In this document: positions 6,889 through 9,431 of the stretch, one piece after another
Layout of the letters: each line of letters opens with the position of its first letter
Numbering within the stretch: position 1 is the stretch's first letter
DNA from: Phycisphaerales bacterium
GTDB taxonomy: Bacteria > Planctomycetota > Phycisphaerae > Phycisphaerales > Phycisphaeraceae
Direction: 5' to 3'
NCBI GenBank assembly: GCA_012031455.1
Contig: JAAUTM010000033.1
Coordinates: 1 to 9,431 of the forward strand
DNA: 9,431 bases
The notes under the pieces: model-generated
Seen by the model: only the letters and a program-made list of their open reading frames with translations
Told to the model about the DNA's origin: nothing
The model's database searches: none
Position numbers and translations under genes: made by a program

Positions 6889-7242
6889 CCCGCCCGTCGG
6901 CGTTCCGAAGGATATCTGATTTCTGTCCAGATCGCGTGCGATGAAGTCACGCATGCCATACTCGTAATCTTTCGGTGGCCCGTCTGTAACAGCACCCAAC
7001 TCGGTAATTTCCCTGTAAAACTGATCGACTTCGTCGCAAAAGATGTAGATGCAGGCCGAACCTGGCTTACCAGTATTCGGATTACCAAAGGCCGACAGAT
7101 GAATGCAGCACTCGCCTTTCTTGATTCCAGCGTATTTTCCGAAGCGGAAATCTTCGCTGAACCCAAGCACTTCGACAAAGAATCGGAGCGACGCATCAAG
7201 GTCGCTTACCGGGAACATGGTTGCGGAACCTGTGACTTTCAT
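6883..7242 (-). CDS. VOC (glyoxalase/bleomycin resistance-like) superfamily protein, first integron cassette
   Basis: A 119-residue protein from ATG 7242 (MKVTGSATMFPVSDLDASLR...). It shows the single-chain VOC fold pattern: beta-alpha with VSDLDASLRFFVEVLGF, a central strand ECCIHLSAF with a possible metal histidine, then CIYIFCDEVDQFYREITELGA and the closing DFIARDLDRNQISFG. Proteins of this size usually dimerise and act as glyoxalase-like enzymes, dioxygenases or antibiotic-binding proteins. This one is closest by eye to the bleomycin-resistance-like group, but the ligand cannot be told. It starts 21 bases after the attI core, facing away from the integrase, and its stop overlaps the attC. 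An alternative start at 7290 would read through the attI core, so 7242 is preferred. The frame is intact, unlike several neighbours. Expression probably comes from the cassette promoter at 7330-7358. Confidence 0.8.
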   Translation of the reverse strand: MKVTGSATMFPVSDLDASLRFFVEVLGFSEDFRFGKYAGIKKGECCIHLSAFGNPNTGKPGSACIYIFCDEVDQFYREITELGAVTDGPPKDYEYGMRDFIARDLDRNQISFGTPTGGA

Positions 7243-7262
7243 CAAGCGAACTCGAGTTAGGG

Positions 7263-7269
7263 GCCTAAC
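7263..7269 (-). other. attI core / cassette insertion point (GTTAGGC)
   Basis: GTTAGGC on the minus strand fits the GTTRRRY recombination core exactly. It lies between the integrase start and the first cassette gene, where attI should be. Crossover is expected after the first G, between 7269 and 7268. The flanking integrase-binding repeats of attI could not be confirmed by eye. Confidence 0.65.
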
Positions 7270-7329
7270 TATGATTAGATTGCGCAGCAATCCGAGTCAC
7301 GCACCCGGGACTGCGTATGAATTAATTGC

Positions 7330-7358
7330 AAAGTACCGAGATGGACTTGACTCGTCAA
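7330..7358 (-). promoter_or_regulatory. Candidate cassette promoter (Pc)
   Basis: TTGACG (7358-7353) and TACTTT (7335-7330) are 17 bases apart on the minus strand and point through attI into the VOC cassette. The -35 is good (5/6) and the -10 weak (3/6), so a modest promoter is expected. Confidence 0.4.
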
Positions 7359-7360
7359 GT
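7345..7360. promoter_or_regulatory. Palindrome supplying both divergent -35 elements
   Basis: ACTTGAC-TC-GTCAAGT has perfect 7-base arms. Its left arm contains TTGACT for the integrase and its right arm, on the other strand, TTGACG for the cassettes. It may be an operator, or the two promoters may simply compete for polymerase. It does not resemble the CTGT-N8-ACAG LexA box. Confidence 0.5.
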
Positions 7361-7375
7361 GTGTCTTGCGATTAT
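7347..7375 (+). promoter_or_regulatory. Candidate integrase promoter
   Basis: TTGACT (7347-7352), a 17-base spacer, then GATTAT (7370-7375), matching consensus at 5/6 and 4/6. The predicted transcript starts near 7382, 27 bases before ATG 7409. Confidence 0.45.
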
Positions 7376-7408
7376 TGATTAATCGTAAACTTGCGCGTTG
7401 AAGATTTC

Positions 7409-8419
7409 ATGAGACTTCTTGAACACATGGAAGCGGTGGGTAAACGCAGGCATCTTTCGCCACGCACGATTGATTGTTATCAATCGTGGGTCAAGGATTT
7501 TTTGCGATTTCACCGGACGGAAGCTGGGTGGCGGCATCCGCGGGAACTGGCGGAACGGGAGGTGGAGGCGTATCTGACGCATCTGGCGGTCAAGCGGCGG
7601 CTTAGTGCGTCGAGTCAAAATCAGGCGACTAATGCGTTGGTGTATCTGTATAAGCAGGTGCTGGGTGATGAACTGGGGAAGGATCACTTGGGCAAGTTCG
7701 CGGCGGAACGGAGTAAGAGGCCGGCGAGGGTGCCGACGGTGCTGAGCGCGGGCGAGGTGCAGCGGGTGATTGAAGCGGTGGAGCAACCCACATGGCGATT
7801 GATGACGGAGTTGTTGTATGGGACGGGTCTGCGGGTGATGGAGTGTTGCACGTTGCGGGTGCGGGACGTGGATTTTGAGCGGGGGCAGATCGTGGTCAGA
7901 GGTGGCAAAGGGGATAAGGATCGGATCGTGATGTTGCCTGGGAGTCTGCGGGGGAAGCTGGAGGAACAGGTGGGACGGGTGCGGGAGCGGCATGAGCTGG
8001 ATGTGGCGGTGGGAGGCGGATATGTGCCGGTGCCGAACAGTGTGGCGAACAAGCTGAAATATGCGGAGCGGGATTGGCGATGGCAATATCTGTTTCCGTC
8101 AGCGGTGCTGCGGAGGACGATGCAGAAATCAGGCGTGAGCCAGCAGGACGAGGACCGGGGTTATCGCTGGCATGCGGATCCGGGGGCGTTGTCACGGGTG
8201 ATCACGGTGGCGTGCAAGCGTAGCGGCGTGAGCAAGCGGGTGACACCGCACACGTTCCGACACAGTTTTGCCACGCATTTGCTGGAGCAGGGTTACGATG
8301 TGCGACAAGTGCAGGAGTTGTTGGGACATGAGAAGCTGCAGACGACGATGATCTACACCCATGTCATGAACCGTCCGGCGGTGGCGGTGCAAAGTCCACT
8401 GGACAGGCTGCGGAGATGA
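7409..8419 (+). CDS. intI: Integron integrase (IntI-type tyrosine recombinase)
   Basis: A 336-residue site-specific recombinase that inserts and excises cassettes by attI x attC exchange. The N-terminal core-binding domain contains HLSPRTIDCYQSWVKDFLRF and the SASSQNQATNALVYLYKQVL helices. The catalytic domain has Arg142 (GTGLRVMECCTLR), the lysine loop GGKGDKDRIV, HTFRHS (His281, Arg284), LLGHE (His307) and the nucleophile Tyr316 (MIYTHV). Between them lies the extra integron-specific segment (DWRWQYLFPSAVLRRTM...RWHADPGALSRVI), which separates IntI from XerC/D and phage integrases. Length is normal for IntI. ATG 7409 is preferred for its GAAGA upstream; TTG 7391 would add six residues. The frame is fully open and all catalytic residues are present, so it should be active. 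It is divergent from its cassette and ends 2 bp from a convergent tRNA gene. Confidence 0.93.
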   Translation: MRLLEHMEAVGKRRHLSPRTIDCYQSWVKDFLRFHRTEAGWRHPRELAEREVEAYLTHLAVKRRLSASSQNQATNALVYLYKQVLGDELGKDHLGKFAAERSKRPARVPTVLSAGEVQRVIEAVEQPTWRLMTELLYGTGLRVMECCTLRVRDVDFERGQIVVRGGKGDKDRIVMLPGSLRGKLEEQVGRVRERHELDVAVGGGYVPVPNSVANKLKYAERDWRWQYLFPSAVLRRTMQKSGVSQQDEDRGYRWHADPGALSRVITVACKRSGVSKRVTPHTFRHSFATHLLEQGYDVRQVQELLGHEKLQTTMIYTHVMNRPAVAVQSPLDRLRR

Positions 8420-8421
8420 AA

Positions 8422-8496
8422 TCGGGGTGACAGGATTCGAACCTGCGGCCTCTTCGACCCGAACGAAGCGCTCTACCAAGCGTGAGCTACACCCCG
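8422..8496 (-). tRNA. tRNA-Pro (anticodon CGG)
   Basis: A full cloverleaf on the minus strand. Acceptor CGGGGTG pairs with CACCCCG, D arm is GCTC/GAGC, and the anticodon stem CTTCG/CGAAG encloses TTCGGGT, giving anticodon CGG. The T arm GCAGG-TTCGAAT-CCTGT follows, then discriminator A. CCA is not encoded. The D loop (ACGCTTGGTA) has one base more than in the neighbouring copy. Its 3' end faces the integrase stop codon 2 bp away. Confidence 0.93.
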
Positions 8497-8525
8497 TAGC
8501 CTGATGGATCCAATATTCTTTTTTT

Positions 8526-8575
8526 CTGCGGCCTGTCGCCGGGGCGACCGCTCTACCAAGCTGAGCTACACCCCG
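8526..8575 (-). pseudogene. Truncated tRNA-Pro-like copy
   Basis: The 5' half (CGGGGTGTAGCTCAGCTTGG, then TAGAGCG) nearly repeats the intact tRNA 79 bases away, including the preceding GGCTA. The anticodon arm is abnormal: GTCGC/GCGAC closes only a 4-base loop. After AGGCCGCAG the T arm is replaced by a run of A. No 3' acceptor strand follows. It cannot fold as a tRNA and looks like a remnant of a tandem pair. Confidence 0.7.
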
Positions 8576-8652
8576 TAGCCATCTGACAAATGCATTGTAA
8601 CCACCTCTCCAGCGAATTGCGAATGCCAAACAGCAAAGGGAATTTTCCGATA

Positions 8653-9264
8653 TCACCCGGCCAGATTTTTAAACTCGATTTTCACCTGCCACTGCAATGC
8701 GGAAAAAAAACGGGACAGCACCAGTTCCGCCTGCACCTTTGCCTGATCGATCAATCCAGCTTGACCGGCTGCAGCAAGCAGGTGTGTCTGAGCTTGTTGC
8801 ATGGCCAGGTCGATCACCTTTCCCTCGGCTGCCTGCCCCGGATAGATCGACCACAACCCGGAACGATCCACACGATAAATCCGAGTCCCCTCATGATCCA
8901 GCCTTGGGCGGGCGGCCTGAGGCATGGGCAGGAGCAGGCGGGCGGTACGGGTCTGGTCATTGACATCAACAAGCTGGGCTTGCGATAGATCAGTGCTGAT
9001 CTGCACATCGCCTTTGATGATGAGCACCGCGCTGACCGCACCGGTGTAACCTTCGAGCTTGGCAGTCTGCACATCGCTGATGGGCACACGCAGCACGACC
9101 AGTTCCGCAAGACGCTGAATTTCCTCGATGCGCAACGCAGTGGACTGATGCTCAAAACGGGCTGGCTGAGATGCAGTGCGATGAAACGCCCAACCGACAA
9201 AACCCCCTGCAATCAGCAGCAGCAAAGCAACGATGAGCGTCAGGGTTCGTTGGAAGGAAGGCAT
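8653..9264 (-). CDS. DUF4230-type membrane-anchored protein
   Basis: A 203-residue protein from ATG 9264. One membrane segment (about residues 7-27, TLTLIVALLLLIAGGFVGWAF) anchors a domain predicted to lie outside the cytoplasm. The pattern ELVVLRVPISDVQTAKLEGYTGAVSAVLIIKGDVQISTDLS..., a strand-rich LLLPMP block, then VIDLAMQQAQTHLLAAAG and AELVLSRFFSALQWQVKIEF, matches my memory of the DUF4230 family. The biochemical function of that family is unknown. The frame is intact and the start is chosen because the membrane segment follows directly. It precedes the tRNA genes on the same strand and appears to be ordinary chromosome flanking the integron. Confidence 0.7.
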   Translation of the reverse strand: MPSFQRTLTLIVALLLLIAGGFVGWAFHRTASQPARFEHQSTALRIEEIQRLAELVVLRVPISDVQTAKLEGYTGAVSAVLIIKGDVQISTDLSQAQLVDVNDQTRTARLLLPMPQAARPRLDHEGTRIYRVDRSGLWSIYPGQAAEGKVIDLAMQQAQTHLLAAAGQAGLIDQAKVQAELVLSRFFSALQWQVKIEFKNLAG

Positions 9265-9358
9265 GGTGAATCTTGATGTACCGTATGGGATTCCAAGTCG
9301 TACCAGCATCTGATATACAATTTTTTGCGAGATCCACGCTCCACAGATCTTTGTCAAA

Positions 9359-9378
9359 CCGCTCCCTGACGGTCGCGG
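9359..9378. repeat. Hairpin repeat with tandem G-A mismatches
   Basis: Read on the minus strand, CCGCGACC-GTCA-GGGAGCGG forms a stem of CCGC/GCGG and CC/GG with a tandem G-A/A-G mismatch between. I believe this unit (peptide artefact EPRPSGSG) recurs across planctomycete genomes, which I cannot verify here. It lies 95 bases upstream of the DUF4230 gene. Confidence 0.45.
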
Positions 9379-9431
9379 CTCGTTCGGACTGCCATGCAAT
9401 GGGATCTCAGGGATTGACCACCGGCGGAGGC

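Noticed and set aside
7379..8086. 235-codon open frame antisense to the integrase
   Set aside because: Rich in His, Pro and Arg; it is the shadow of a GC-biased coding strand.
8526..8575. A second working tRNA-Pro
   Set aside because: The anticodon loop has only four bases, and the T arm and 3' acceptor strand are missing.
1..9431. CRISPR array or complete insertion sequence
   Set aside because: No regularly spaced direct repeats, no transposase frame and no paired terminal inverted repeats were found.

Overview
The window looks like a chromosomal integron next to a proline tRNA gene, with a patchwork of cargo genes to its left. The host is probably a planctomycete or a relative. That rests on three inferences: the integrase is of the environmental IntI type, the small-protein cassette has a planctomycete flavour, and the CCGC...GCGG repeat near the right edge resembles a dispersed repeat I associate with that phylum. 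Without a search this is not firm. Base composition is uneven: the polysaccharide-lyase region (1137-4958) is clearly more AT-rich than the Fic gene (5469-6600) and the integrase (7409-8419), so the pieces probably have different origins.

Right part (6854-9431): an intact integron integrase (+) is divergent from a first-position gene cassette (-). The cassette encodes a small VOC/glyoxalase-like protein. Between them lie a GTTAGGC attI-type core and a palindrome that supplies a -35 element to each side. The cassette stop codon lies inside the first box of an attC whose second half is missing; instead the sequence runs into a 55-codon winged-helix fragment. The integrase ends 2 bp from a convergent tRNA-Pro(CGG). 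Behind the tRNA are a broken tRNA copy and a DUF4230-type membrane-anchored gene.

Middle (4959-6713): a DUF4172-Fic family AMP-transferase-like gene, broken by one extra base. A near-leaderless promoter precedes it, together with a set of TCACCGCA boxes arranged as a 29-bp palindrome plus two copies of a spaced dyad. This looks like an autoregulatory operator array. A 23-bp near-perfect hairpin follows the gene.

Left-middle (1137-4958): two convergent secreted polysaccharide-degrading genes, a heparinase II/III-like lyase and a parallel beta-helix protein with an N-terminal fibronectin-like domain. Both become full-length only after single-base indels are corrected (three in the first, two in the second). 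Several lie in T runs, and corrected lengths are exact multiples of three. This suggests either sequencing error or very recent decay.

Left end (1-911): the start of a second, truncated integrase, then a cassette encoding a membrane-anchored unknown protein interrupted by one in-frame TAA. The cassette ends in the first half of an attC that continues beyond the window. The 35-base attC halves at 59-93 and 6854-6888 match at 30 positions, so both ends carry remains of the same cassette family.

No CRISPR array, complete insertion sequence or rRNA was seen.
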